A stretch of 64,000 nt of DNA, from the NCBI GenBank assembly GCA_000310025.1, contig FN649727.1:887025-951024 (forward strand). The letters run 5' to 3'. The translations under genes and the position numbers were made by a program. This stretch comes from Ectocarpus siliculosus. Taxonomy: Eukaryota > Sar > Phaeophyceae > Ectocarpales > Ectocarpaceae. The notes beneath the pieces were generated by a model. That model saw only the letters and a list, made by a program, of their open reading frames with translations, was not told the DNA's origin and made no database searches. Numbering within the stretch: position 1 is the first letter of the stretch; each line of letters opens with the position of its first letter. Positions 49,052-61,606 of this stretch are shown piece by piece.

Positions 49052-49662
49052 CGGGGGGATCGCAGGATCTCCTCTGAAAAATCCCGGAAACGCCTGCATA
49101 TCTCAGTTTTCCGAAGTACGAAACCACGATCGCAAATTAACCGTCCGTCGCCGTCGCCTGTGTACAATTTAGTGTCGGAGACTGTAGCCCTTGTGATACA
49201 CTGCAGACTGGCAGTCCGCGATTTTCCAAACGATCCTTTTATCGTCGAGATCGGTGTGCAACAAGCAGGATTTTTGAAGCTGCTGTGCGGTCCGATTATG
49301 AAACGCTTCAAGCATCATTGCTTGGCTAGACCAACATATACATGACCCCAGGCATTCAAATCGACTATGGCGATGAGTAGGACACGTGAACGTTTCAAAA
49401 CCGAACCGCACGGCAGCTTCAATAATCCTGCTTGTTGCACACCGATCTCGACGATAGAAGGATCGTTTGGAAAATCGCGGACTGCTAGTCTGCAGTGTAT
49501 AACAAGGACTCCAATCCCCGACACTTAACATTGTACACAAGCGACGGCGGCGGATGGTTAATTTGCGATCGTAGTTTCGTACTGGAGTTAGACTGTGGGA
49601 AACTGACGTACGCAGGCGTTTCCTGGATTTTTCAGCGGAGGTCCTGCGATCCCTCCCCGCGC
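49052..49662. mobile_element. Second foldback (long inverted repeat) element
   Basis: Arms at about 49052-49310 and 49389-49662 are inverted copies over some 260 bases (shared blocks include GATCGCAAATTAACC, GATTTTCCAAACGATCC and CGTCGAGATCGGTGTGCAAC on the left arm). The spacer is about 78 bases. Identity is high but with scattered substitutions, mostly C/T type. The same frame is open in both arms (RDFPNDPFIVEIGVQQAG), so the arm may derive from a gene fragment. No terminal repeat or target duplication is clear. Confidence 0.75.
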
Positions 49663-51629
49663 ACAGCATGAACTTCACCAGCGTCAGAGACAGGATTCAA
49701 AGGTACACGTCGAAGTCTTGTTGTGAAGGGATATCACCAGTCAACTGGGTGTTGGTCCAATGCGTTCGCGCTTCACCACCCCCCGATGTATCATCTCATT
49801 TTATATCATTACAGCACATAGAACCAACGAATCACCGTCCAGACAGTGCAGACCTCCTCATTAGAACCACGCCTTCAGATTTGCTAACAATACACAAAGG
49901 GCGTAAGGAAATGGGTTCAGCCGCCGGCACCACACTGATTCGGTGGCTCCGTCGTCGAAACAGAGTTGGGCCTTGCACTATGCTCAAAATAGGTGTTCCT
50001 CCGCATATCTGCGTCAACCCACAACACAAATAGGGTCAACGTCTATATATTGCTGGGCTCAACACTGAGTTTAGATGGCAACCGAGTTGGGATGGAGGCT
50101 GATGATACGGCGGACGGGGGGTGCATTTTAGGGCGAGATCTTACACTTGTGGGAAAAAACATGCGCCCCTGTTTCGGCGATCTTACCCCGAAATCGACAC
50201 CTACAGGTTTACCTAGAGTGTGTGCCCCTGCGCAAAAGTGTAAAATGAGGTGACCCCCCTACCGTAGCATCACTCTGGAGCTCTGCAGTTAACATGGGGA
50301 GATAGATATACTGAAAACGTGCCCGTAACCCACCAGGGCATTCGTTGCATAGTAGCTAAAACGCGACACGGCAAATATTAATATCCTGAAAGAAGGCAAA
50401 CTTCCAGTTCAATCGAAGGTATGCGCCTGCGGCAACGCGTTCGCCCATATCTTTCGATATCAAATCTGTACGTTTTGGCTCCTATGCATACAAGTCTCCA
50501 AAATGTTGTACAGCGAGCGCACGCACAAGAGCTGGCCGTGACCATATGGAGCAGCAGCCTATTAGCACTCCCTCAATGTTGTGTAAAATGCCTCCTTAAC
50601 AGTGTACAGAACAGAGGTCCATCAGCGCTGCTCCTGGAGACCGCTTTTCGCTCATTCCAATAAAGGGACACAAACGGCACCCACGAAACCACCGACGGGC
50701 ACAAAGATTTACGTCCGTGGAGGTTTGCGCCTTCGACATGAAAGCGTTTCTCAAGACGACAAGTCGGGGGGGACGACACGGAAGTTGCTGCACCTTGAGA
50801 CAAGCCGACTCCAATGGCGATGATCAAAGCCTCTCAGGGCACCATATCATGCACAGTAGGGCGTGCAGGACTCTACCGACTAGGCCGGAGGCTGTCAAAC
50901 CGCAAAATCTTCCAAAGTCTCATCTAGTGGTTAACCGGCCCACCAAAACCGAATGCAGCAGGCTTCACTACTGAGTCGTACAGCTGGATGAGGGAAAACC
51001 ACTGTCAATACCAACGCTACGCCACCATTTGCATCATGGCCTTCTTCGCCGGTCGCGGATTGGTACAGCAATCGGGCAACGAAGTGGCGGCCTGCCCTCT
51101 CCTCGCAAAGCAGCATTTTCACACGCGCACGCCCAATATGGTTGTTAGCTGGGCTGGAAAGAAACCGATCGTCATCTGTTGCAGGCCAATAACAAGCCAG
51201 TACTAACCAACACAGCATTATTCAGCTGCACCTATTGCGTGAACTACTAACCCGATGGGTGAACCTGAAACCTGTTGTGCGACAGCCAAAATGATTCGCT
51301 TGAGGATGACGACCGACGATTTTGAATCATGACACTTGGTTCTTCACGCTAACCTTCATCGTAAGCCCAAACGAACACTCGCAGCAGTCTCGTTCGATTT
51401 CAACGCCACGTCACACCTTTCCAGCGCGGGGTGACACGCGCTACACAGCCACCACAATGGTAGAGCGAATGCCTGTGACGCTGGCCCATGTACATACCCG
51501 GCAAGTTCATCTTCACGCGTGCGAAAGCAGCGGTCAGGTGGATTCGGCGACGATAGTCAACATGCAGGAAGGCGCCCTCGATTGCACAGTACGCTGCAAA
51601 AGTCTGCATTCACGCTCAGGCTCCCATCG
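49663..51629. other. Intergenic region, no supported gene
   Basis: Only short frames without motifs on either strand; the right end presumably includes the RRP46 3' untranslated region. Confidence 0.45.
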
Positions 51630-53340
51630 TCATCTGACAGTTTCTGCTTCGCGGTTGACCTTCTGCTCTGCGGATAGCCTCACGAACGATCGCACGGCCG
51701 TCGTGCCCAGCGACGCCGCCTCGCAGCACGCAAAATACTCCTCCTGGCTCATCGAACCGACGGCGTGGCACGACAGGACTCCACCACCGGCGGAGAGAGT
51801 GGCGACGACGGCGGTGGCGGCGGCATCAATCTCCTCGGCCTTGCATGGGTCCAAGAGCACGGACCGGCCAGAGACCGTGGCGGTGATGCAGCAGGTGACC
51901 GAGAGGGCCATGCCCGTCATCTCTACCCCGGCGTTGAGGAGGGCCATCGTGGCAGCGTTCAGAGCGGCACTCAGAACAGCCCCGTCGTCAACGATCACCT
52001 GTTTTTTTAGTTTTGGTGGTTGTTGACGCATGTCAGGAAAACGGAAATAACAAGCGGCTACCGCGCACAATCGACATTTTGGGTGGGTGCTGCTAATAAG
52101 GAATGTGTTATTGCGTTTTGCGTGAACGAGAAAGCGTACCATATGTTTTGGCGTGGCGTCACTTCGTCAATAAATGCACGACCTAACGTAAGCCGTGCTT
52201 GTGACTGTGCATGTTATATCAGGCACGCGTTACATCAAGGTGGCTGGTTATCTACATAGGCGTAGCCTATCTTGGGCGCATGGGGAAGGTAGACAAGGGC
52301 GCGCGTCAATAGGCTCGCTGTTCATGGATTAATGCCGGTTCTTGCCGAACGACGCGCAAGCCATCAAGCACAGTCCAGATGCCGCTGCCACACGGGGGCA
52401 GCATCTCTTGCTCGCAAGTGCAGCATTGCGGCATTGGAGCTGCAACATGCTTCCAATTACTGGTACTGTCAACGCTTTGCAAGCGGGATATCACCGCCGG
52501 CGGCATGTGTAACTGCTCGCTGGGGAACCAAGAAATGCCTTAACGGTATATTCCAGCCGGGGATATGTTCCAAAAAGCAAAGCACAAAACCTGAAATATA
52601 ATCTCGATTTAGAATGTGGCGGTGTGTCTTGTGCTTCAGATCCAGCACGCTGTATAGGCAGTTCGACTTAGACGCAGAAAAGCCGCCAAAGGTATGTGCT
52701 CATGCCGCGGCTGTCGCAGAGACTCAGATACGATAGAGTACGGACCGAAGCAGCTGGTAGGCGGCATTGGTAGTCGGTATGCGTTTGAGGCAAGATCACT
52801 CAATACGCATGTACGGGGAGCTCTTGCTGTCCCTTCTATATATTGCTCTCCATATGTTTGGTACAGATACGAAGCACCATGCTTCACCAGCAGCGTTCCA
52901 GAACCAGAGCCATATATATACTGCTGTTGTTTCTCTGCTATAGAAGCTCGAATGCGACATCTTTACACCCACCCTGCCTCGTTCCCTTCAACTTTGACAC
53001 AACTATGGACGCACACCTGGATGATAACTGACACCACGGTCCTGGGATATCTCGACCTTAGCACCACCTCCTCCAGCGACCTCCGCAGCAGCGCCTCCGA
53101 TTCCGCATCGGCGGATGACGTTATCCCGCTCTCCGGCTTGAAGCTCACATCTAACGTCGCACCCTCTGACCTCTCCATCCTCAACGACTTGGCCGGGGCT
53201 GGCCCGTAGACGGCCGCGAGGACGGAGGTGTTGCCCTGCACGAAGCGAGCGGAGCCGTCCGCTCTGTTGAGGATGCCCTGCTCTGCCGCGAGAGGGCGGA
53301 TCTGGTTGGCCCGCCTCCCGTCTCTCCGAGTTTCCTCCAT
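51630..53340 (-). CDS. RRP46: Exosome complex component RRP46 (RNase PH fold)
   Basis: Two exons, 53340-53017 and 51998-51630, joined in phase 0 (donor gtgtgc, acceptor aaacag); the product is 230 residues, close to the usual RRP46 length. The N-terminus reads RRDGRRANQIRPLAAEQGILNRADGSARF, typical of EXOSC5/RRP46, then QGNTSVLAAVYGP and a second part with QVIVDDGAVLSAALNAATMA, LLDPCKAEE and SVGSM-like AVGSMSQEEYFACC. In eukaryotes RRP46 is a catalytically inert subunit of the RNase PH ring of the exosome, acting in 3'-5' RNA decay and processing in nucleus and cytoplasm. The intron is 1,018 bases. The gene lies head to head with the PTOX fusion gene. Confidence 0.92.
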
Positions 53341-53691
53341 GCTTTAAAGGGAAGGCAGGAGAACAACACCGAGATCGAAGAACGAACTACCGCCTTGGTG
53401 CTCCTATGGTGTTGTTCTGTGGTAATCGTATTATACGGCAGCCCGCGTGGCGTGGGATCTGTCGCGGCGGCAACTAGTGGCAACGGCGTGCAAAATGCTC
53501 AGTTCGGGTGTTCCAACGAAACGCGTTTTGGTACGGGTAGTCTGATGCCCGAAGCGTAACGCGCGGCCAAACTTCGTTAGCAAGACGAAAGACTGAATGA
53601 ACACTGCGACTGAACTTGCAACCTTCCTAGTTACCGAGCACCATCCGGAGTCAGACAACTACCCGTTCTACCAGAAGGACCGGCGTGTTGT
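53341..53691. promoter_or_regulatory. 351-bp head-to-head space, candidate bidirectional promoter
   Basis: It separates the RRP46 start codon (minus) from the first Met of the cNBD-PTOX gene (plus). Both 5' untranslated regions and the promoters must fit here if the start codons are right. No motif is claimed. Confidence 0.4.
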
Positions 53692-56493
53692 GTGCGTACT
53701 TCGATAATTCGAGAATCCCAGACCGCAGCGGTCGGGATGATTATCAGGTTGATATGCATTCTGGGCGCCACTGACACAGCAGCAGCAGCTCTGGGGCAAC
53801 TGCAAGGGCAACTGCAAGGGCAACTGCAAGGGCACCGTGTGCCAGCTTTCTCGACTGCTGTTCCAACAACTACAAAGTGGGGTGGCCAGAGACATGCCTT
53901 GTTGGATGTGCGTCCACGCTCTCCCCGGTCATGTCCTTACGGGGATCTCCGGGCAAGAGCTTGCAGCCGCCGCACGGGTAGCAGCAGCCGCTTTGACGCG
54001 AAGATGGCCGTATGGGGAAGAACGGGAACAATCCGCGACTGCCCACCCTTAGATTCTCCCGCAGGTGCTGGGCTGGCGAAGGAGGGCATCACCGAGCGCG
54101 AGTGGGCAGCTCTTCTTAAGGTTGGCGAGGTGATCTCTCTCAAAGGAAGCGAGCTGCTCATATCACAGGGAGACACCTACGATGAGCCAGGGGACCGCCA
54201 GCTCTATCTACTTTCTGACGGGGAATGCCGGATCGAAGTCAAGGGCAAACCGGTGGCATCCATTGCACCAGGCGACTTCGTCGGGGAAGGTGCTATATTT
54301 ACTATGCAGTGACAGCGTCACTGTGTTTGAGAGCAGGCGATTGGGCAGCAGTGGTTATGGTGTTGCAATGTGTGACGTCTGTTGTACTCTCTTGAAAAGT
54401 ACGTACTCTCTCATGAATGGAAATAATAATTACATATCCTCTGAAACGAAATGACACACGTACTCTTTTTCTTTTTTTTCTTAATAAATTATGACACAAC
54501 GAATCCATCTCTATCATAGAAAAGAGTCAGAGACAGATTAGCAATGAATGCATAGCGTCAGAAAGTACCTGTATGTCTACGATTTCCCAGACAGCATATA
54601 GGGACATCTCCCCTGCGGGTAACAGGCTTAACAAAACAGTTTGGTAGCTGTCTTGTGTGTCTCATACATGTTATGTTGGGAAGGTGCAGAAGAGAGGTGT
54701 TAGGTTGGGTCGTCGGGCGTTTTGTGTGTGGCACCCTGTTAGTCGTAGAGCATGCAGTCTCCCTCAGTTTTCAAACGTTTTTTCAGCGTGGTTCGCATAT
54801 GTACGGAGTATGCATATTTGTCTTTTTTATTGTTGGCAGTAACGAGGTTGGGTGAAAGTCCCGCTCTATTGTTACTTATAAAAAAAAAGCTCATCTCTAT
54901 CGGTGAAAGAATCCAGGATCATCTAGGGGATGGCTTCATGGTTATGTATGACCTACCGATGTCTGTCTACTACGGTGGCCACAAGACCCAGCAATTTTAA
55001 GTTCCGGGTGGGCCGAGGAACGGCAAGGTGTCGGTTGTTCCGAGCATGGCGGCGGTCCTATCATCTTTCACCTCTGTTGGCAACTCGTATGGATGCGGTA
55101 TGAGGTACTGCCTGCCCTTCGCAGTTGTTCTGCAGCGACCCCAAAGTTTTGTTCGAAACTATGCTTTTCTCGAGATGATCACACGACCTGATATCATGTT
55201 CTGGTACATTGTCGTCAAAGGGTGTGCACGGCCTTGCTTGGGCTGCCCCTGCACACCTAGAGCTTCTCCATCGAGGAGTCCCCAGCTGAACTGCCTTCAG
55301 GAGTTGCCCGAGGATGACCGCAGGCGAGTTTTCCGCCTTCCGTCTCATGTCGGCCTCGGACTACCATCAACGTTGTCTTTTGTGCCCGGAAAAAAGCTGT
55401 GCTTAAAAAAATTCTAGAAAGGTGGCAGTGTACGAGAACGGCAAACTTTGAGCTCTCCCTCCCCCCGCCCGCCTTCCCGAATGTCCCGGATCCACCGTGA
55501 TTCGTCGACAACGACTGATCAGCATCGTTTACCTCCGGGAGGGTGCAGCCACGTACCGCCACCGTGCGCGCGAAAAGCGACGAGATCCGTGTGATGGCGT
55601 GGACGTGGAGAGACCTGCAAGCCTTCATGGACAACCCGAAAAACTTGCGCACCAAGGTTTGGCGTGTGCTGAGTGGTGTTGTTATTGTTGCTGTAAACCG
55701 CACGGCAAGTGTAGTAACCCTTGCCTTTAGGAGATCTTCATTGAGGGTATTGAGACGTAGTGGCAACCTCCAACAGGGTCACGGAACGAACAGTGAGAGA
55801 TGCCAAGTGTTGGCAGAAGTTTTTTTTGTATGGAGGGTACTGCTGTAGGAACAGTGCTTTGTCTCGCAACGGGTGTATATGCAGCCAGTAATTTATCGAC
55901 CTAGGACCTGCACCACCGCGCCCGCGTCCCTCGGTTGTGGGTGTTCTCATCCAGGCTGCGCTGCAGGCTATCTGGATGGAGGGACTTGCGGGAAAACTCA
56001 ACGACGTCATGTCTGCGCTCGGCGGGCAGTCGGTGGTGGAGCTCGCGGAAGAAGACAAGACTCGGGCCGGCGACTACGGGTACCGATACCTGGTGCGGAA
56101 TTACCGAATCGAATCGATGTGATGTGGTACTCGTAGACGTATGCAGCAAACAGTGTCGTTGAGGGCCTAGTGTGAGTGTATTTCCTGCGTTGCACCCGTT
56201 GGAAAGAAGTGTACAGATTTGTAGCGTTGAGAGAAACGTGTGTTGGTGCAGGCGCGTGTGTCTTGTTTTGTCTACACCTCGCCACTGTTGCGTCTTCTCT
56301 ATTGCGGCGTGTTCAACTTGCGTGTTGGTATCGCGTTGTAGATCACGTCAGACGGCCATCTCCTTGCGACGACAGGCTTCTTGATTCATGGTGCTGCAGC
56401 GAGGAACTCGAGGGGCCGAGCCCGCGTCATGCTCTAGCATCCCTTGCATCGCTTTTGCGCGCAACACAGAGAGAGAGCCACACACACACACAT

Positions 56494-56542
<49 letters not shown>

Positions 56543-59500
56543 GGGACAGGAAGATAACAGGAGAGGGCATGTTTCTGTGTGTTAGCTACGTTCTTTGTCA
56601 CCTCAGCCACACGCGTGAGGTAGAGATAGGCGGCCTTCTCTACCCAACATGATTTTTTCTTGTTGTCACCCTGGTCTCATATTTCTATTTCATTCCGCAC
56701 CGATAGGAGGACACGCGGGAGGTGGAAAGCATTGTGCCGATCAGCGCGAGCACCTTGGCGTGGTGGACGTTCACGAGAGAATACCGGGCCCTTCGAAGAA
56801 CTTTCCGTTTCGGAGAGTTCAAGGACACCGGCATCGCTGGACCGTTCTCGATCATCGATAGGTTTCTCGAGACGTGAGTAAGCGCTAACTTGGGAGAACG
56901 GGGGGGTATCATCGTCTTACTATGTTTGCCTCAACGAATAGCTATGGCAAGCAGGTGTTACAAGCAGGTTTTACGATTTTCTTTGAGTACCCCGGCGTTA
57001 CGTGTTCCGCTTCCACAACAAGGGTTTGGCAGAGGATCCGTCTTGGACACCCGGAACACCCATGAACCCTTACGTGACTGGGTTAATTTGATTGTTTTTT
57101 GTGTTTTTCCCCACAACTGGCTCTCTGCGGTCAAAGATCTTCCAAGCATGTGTGTACTGTACACCCATAAATCACGGCGGCAAGGATGGTGCAGCAGTAG
57201 GTTCATGTGTGGGGCTCACAGGGATGGGGACGCGGTATATGTAAGGGTGACGAACAGGAGTACAGTAGTACTGCTGTACAGCAGTAGCAGCTATGCGGAC
57301 AGAAATATACTGTACAGCAGCAGTAGTTTCTGAACAGGTGTGCATGCCTGTCTCCGACAGCAACCGTCCGCACAGAGGATGTGCCTGTGCAAGCAATACC
57401 TGTTGGCACATGTTCTCCACCTCATCCTTGGACAGAGCATACGGCAAGCGCATATGCTAGCGGCGCTAGATGCGAAGACGCTGACGGGAAACCGCCTCAC
57501 AGAAGCGCCAGATCGACGAAAAAAACGGCCCGCTCATCAGAGAATCGAGGCCATCATCCACTATCGCACAAAATGCATAAAAATCGTGATAAATTTTACT
57601 ACTCTGTACTACAAATAGAGAGCTGTGATCGGAGCTGTGATCGGAGCTGTAGTCCCGAAAACCCTTGCCTTTGAGCGAAATTTTGCACACAGCAGACGAC
57701 CCACCCTTCACTCCCATTACTGGGAACCACACGCACCGCAATCACAACAACATCAAGCACCGAGGCAGTACGTTAGCATCGGCTCCGGTGCGATTTCTCT
57801 GCTCTCCCCCGCGGATGCGGCACCGGGTTGATCACATGTTCAGGGTACTGTATGTACCCTCCGGTGGTATTTTGCGTTTGAATCATACAGTACCGGTAGG
57901 CAGTAGATTGGATCTGGAAAGGATGTCTGCACCACGTCAGAGAGATTAGGCATGGGTGAATAGTATTGTATTATGTGAGTCCTGTGCGCATTGCTGATAA
58001 GCGTATTTTTGGGGTGGGCTGCCTGTGTCTCCCTGCTGGTCTCTATGTATGTATGTTTTTTGCTCTTAGCCGAGGCACAACGGCGATCTTTCGGCACGCA
58101 AAGTGATCGGAGCTGAGAACGGAGCTGAATCGGCCTGTAGTCACGGAAGGGTTAAGTGCCCAACCCTCACTAGGGCACGCCATGAGACCCTGGCCTATTC
58201 TCCGACCTCCTGGCAGACTAACAGGACCAGCGCTGCAGAACACTCGGTACTTAGCGATTGGCGGAAGAGCATTGGGTGCGGTAGGGCATCCAGGAGGCTC
58301 TGGTTGCCGTGACACTCTTGCAGTGGCTCCGCGCGCAACGCAAATGCCGGGCTATGAGAAAATTCCGTGCGAGACTTCCGCATTTACTGCATTTTAACGC
58401 CGACTGATCCCGGAGTGTGCTCTAGCGAGGCACCGACGGCGGACCAACTACAGTACCGCCCTTACGTCACCAAACCCCGACTCCCCATTTCCTCGTCACC
58501 AACACAACAACACACTGTTCCGCAAGCTACCGTACCACGTATCTCCACACCTCACTAAACCTGACTTCCGACAATGGGTTGGGTTGAGCCCGATCACCGT
58601 TACACCCCACACGTCACACCGACACAATTCCGCGTTCCCCCCCTACAAACCGCGTACCCTCGGCAGGTCTGTATTCCCGGTGCTCCGGCCGTCGCGAGTG
58701 GACCTCCCACAGGATCCCGAGGTGGTGGACCTGCAGAACCGCCTGAACGAGCTCAAGCTGAGCAACAAGGCCATCGAGGACAGGGAGACGGCCAGGATAG
58801 CGGCAACCAAGGCCTTCCTCGAGGATGAATCCCGCAAGGGGTTGAGGGCCGCGGGGTACATCCTGCGGTCGCAGACCCCTTGGTATGTGATGGCGCCCTA
58901 CAAGGCCCTCTGCTGGTTCTTGGGTGAGACGTTGGCATCTGCCGTTTTCGTGTGTATGTAGCCGCGAGCTGGAGGGGGTGGGTGGGTGGGTTGGGGCGGG
59001 AATGTACTCATGGCCGTGGAAAGGGTGAAGAGGTGAGGCTCATTCATTCGGAGTGCTTCATTTTGATTACCTTCTAGGCGCGCTCTTGCTTCAAGAGCAA
59101 TATTCACGAGCTCATTGCGTTCGTGCAATACACGATCTTGCGTGTCGGACGGTTTTGTAGTGAGGAGGGCTTTTCAGGCGGGCAGGCAGAGGTAAGGAGG
59201 ATACACAGAGGGTTTCGTACGTGACACGAGGCGGTGAGCAGGGGTTGGTGGGCCGGTAGGTTGAGGGAATCCCCGAGGGGAGTGTTTCGATCGACAAAAT
59301 AGGCCTTTAGGTTCGATTTCATGCCTCCCGATAGAGATCCCCGGTGAACGCGGAATGCGGAGAGAGTCTGAGCCCGCGCGACAGGAAAATGCGGTCAAGC
59401 ACTCCTAGCTCGAATATTTTCACCTCAGTCGACATTTTTGAGCGAAGAAAAGCCCCGGTCTCGAGGAACACTGGTACGACTTCAGACCTCGAAAATTGTG

Positions 59501-61574
59501 TGCCTGAATTGTCATGTACCCCCCCCCGATGCGGTGTCGCTGATTTTCTTTCATGTCCTATGCTGCGTTGCGCTTCACTTGCGGTCGCTGGTGCTGCAGA
59601 CGTGGTCTTCGAGGATCGACCAATCCAGCGTTTTTGGTTCTTGGAGACGGTGGCAAGGTGAGATTGAGGAGGAGCCGTTCCTGCACCCCAACATACATGT
59701 CCTGCGTGCGCGATATACTCGTATTCGGTCTCGTATTTGGTCTCATTTTGCGACCGGGCGGGGTGAGGGGTGCCTGTTGATTCCATTTACAAAGATCCCC
59801 TGAGGTAGTTCCGTGGCTTGCCTCCCAGGGGCGACGCAAGAAGTCATGGCCAATGTCATCACGGGTGGTTCGATGCATCTCAACGTTTGGTAGGGCCGGT
59901 TTTTCCGAACAACCTGCGGAATTTGCGTCATGTGCGGGGAATATTTTTTTTCCCGTGACTTTAACGCGTGTGCGTGAGTTTGCGCTTTTTGGCTGGCGGC
60001 GTCTTTGCCGCAGATCCCACTGCTGCAACCCGTGGCGTTTGATCGGTCGCTCTTATGTATTTGTACGGTACGGTTGCCCATGATCTGTGGGAACCCGTGT
60101 GTGCTTTGCGCAGGAATACAGGGTCTTCCTGTTTGCGCAGAGAAGTTTTTTTTTTCTTGCGAAGTTTTTTTTTGTTCGAACTTCCTCCCTGCGAAATAGA
60201 GCCAGTCGAGGCGACTTTTGGCACCGGTTGCATGTGCCACGGATGAACTCCGGTGCCTGGGCAGGCGCGTTACGTCGCCGACGAGCCTCCAGCTAGCTCC
60301 TGAGAAGGAATCGTGGGATAACATCCTCTGCTGCTAGAGGAAGTTGTTCCGAAGCTCGAAATGGAAGTTGTTCCGAAGCACGAAATATTTCGAAATGAAA
60401 TATGTTGATCACACGTTGTAGACAGAAAATGCCCCTTCGATTTGTGTGTTTCATGGTGCCGTCAGTCAGTGCCAAACTCCTAGGTGGAACTCGGGCAAGC
60501 TCATCCTACGGTATGCCTCTTCAGTATTGGCAGGGATGCTTGGGTCTTCGTTAAGGCCCAAGGACTCCGAGAATATGCACGGCGTGTACCGAATGAGCCC
60601 CCCCCCCCCTGTCTTCCCGTCTTGCTCTGGCCCTCATCTCCAGGATGCCGTACTTCTCGTACCTTTCGATGCTGTTTCTGTATGAGACACTGGGTTGGTG
60701 GAGTGGTGCTGCTGAAGTCAGGAAAGTTCACTTCGCTGAGGTATATGTGCAAAATATAGTACGCGAATTGTGTTGCCGTCCCATGTAGTCCTCGACGTGA
60801 GGTTTTACGCTCATTTGGGGTGTTTTTGAGGCAAAGATGCGGTCCCCACGAGCCTGTTTTCGGGTGGTAATGGCGAGCGGAATATATATTGGATGGATAC
60901 ATTAACTTTTTGACACCGTGAAGGAGTGCGGTTCTGCTGTCCTGGCTGCGTCTAGTTCGGCGATCATGCGTTGTGCACTTCGTCGGCCATGGCGCCGGAC
61001 GATCCTCGCATCACCCTGCTGTGCCGTTGTCACGCCGCCCTCCCCGTTGCGGTAAACCTCGACACGTCTCTCCGCAAGACGCCAGGGGACATCTCTCGAC
61101 CGCGGATTGTCTTGTTGATTGAACTCCTCTGCGACAACACGCTTATCATATGTGACTTCTTCGTTCTGTGTCTGGTTCGAGTTCCCGCCTTCGCCGCTCT
61201 GACCTCAACGAGCATGATGTCCAGCGACTGCTCTCCTCCCCGCCCAAAAATCATTTCCCTTCTGGACCCCGCCTGGACTATCTCCGGAAACACCCCGTTG
61301 TTTGGTGCTTGATTGCTTGACAATCTGGGCCGGCTCGTCAATGCTGCGGTCGCATATTCCTTCCGGGTGCGTTGGGCGTCGGGATCGATTGTTTCAGGAG
61401 TACAATGAGATGCAGCACTTGCGGATCATGGAGTCGCTAGGAGGAGACACGCGCTGGTCCGACCGTTTCTTGGCCAGACACGCCGCCATCATCTACTTCT
61501 CCGTGCTGATACTGGTGAGTTTATCCCAACGGCAAGGGCGGTACACGACGTACATCTATCATGTCTCGCCTTTG

Positions 61575-61606
<32 letters not shown>

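Noticed and set aside
50840-50950. A tRNA-like word (CCTAGTCGGTAGAG on the minus strand).
   Set aside because: No T-loop GTTCGA motif or closing acceptor stem could be found; also no tRNA, rRNA or snRNA was recognised elsewhere in the window.
55955-56122. Ending the cyclic-nucleotide-binding gene at the TGA of 56120-56122.
   Set aside because: Kept only as the alternative model: the downstream oxidase exons then have no start codon or 5' exon, while the donor at 56093 joins in phase.
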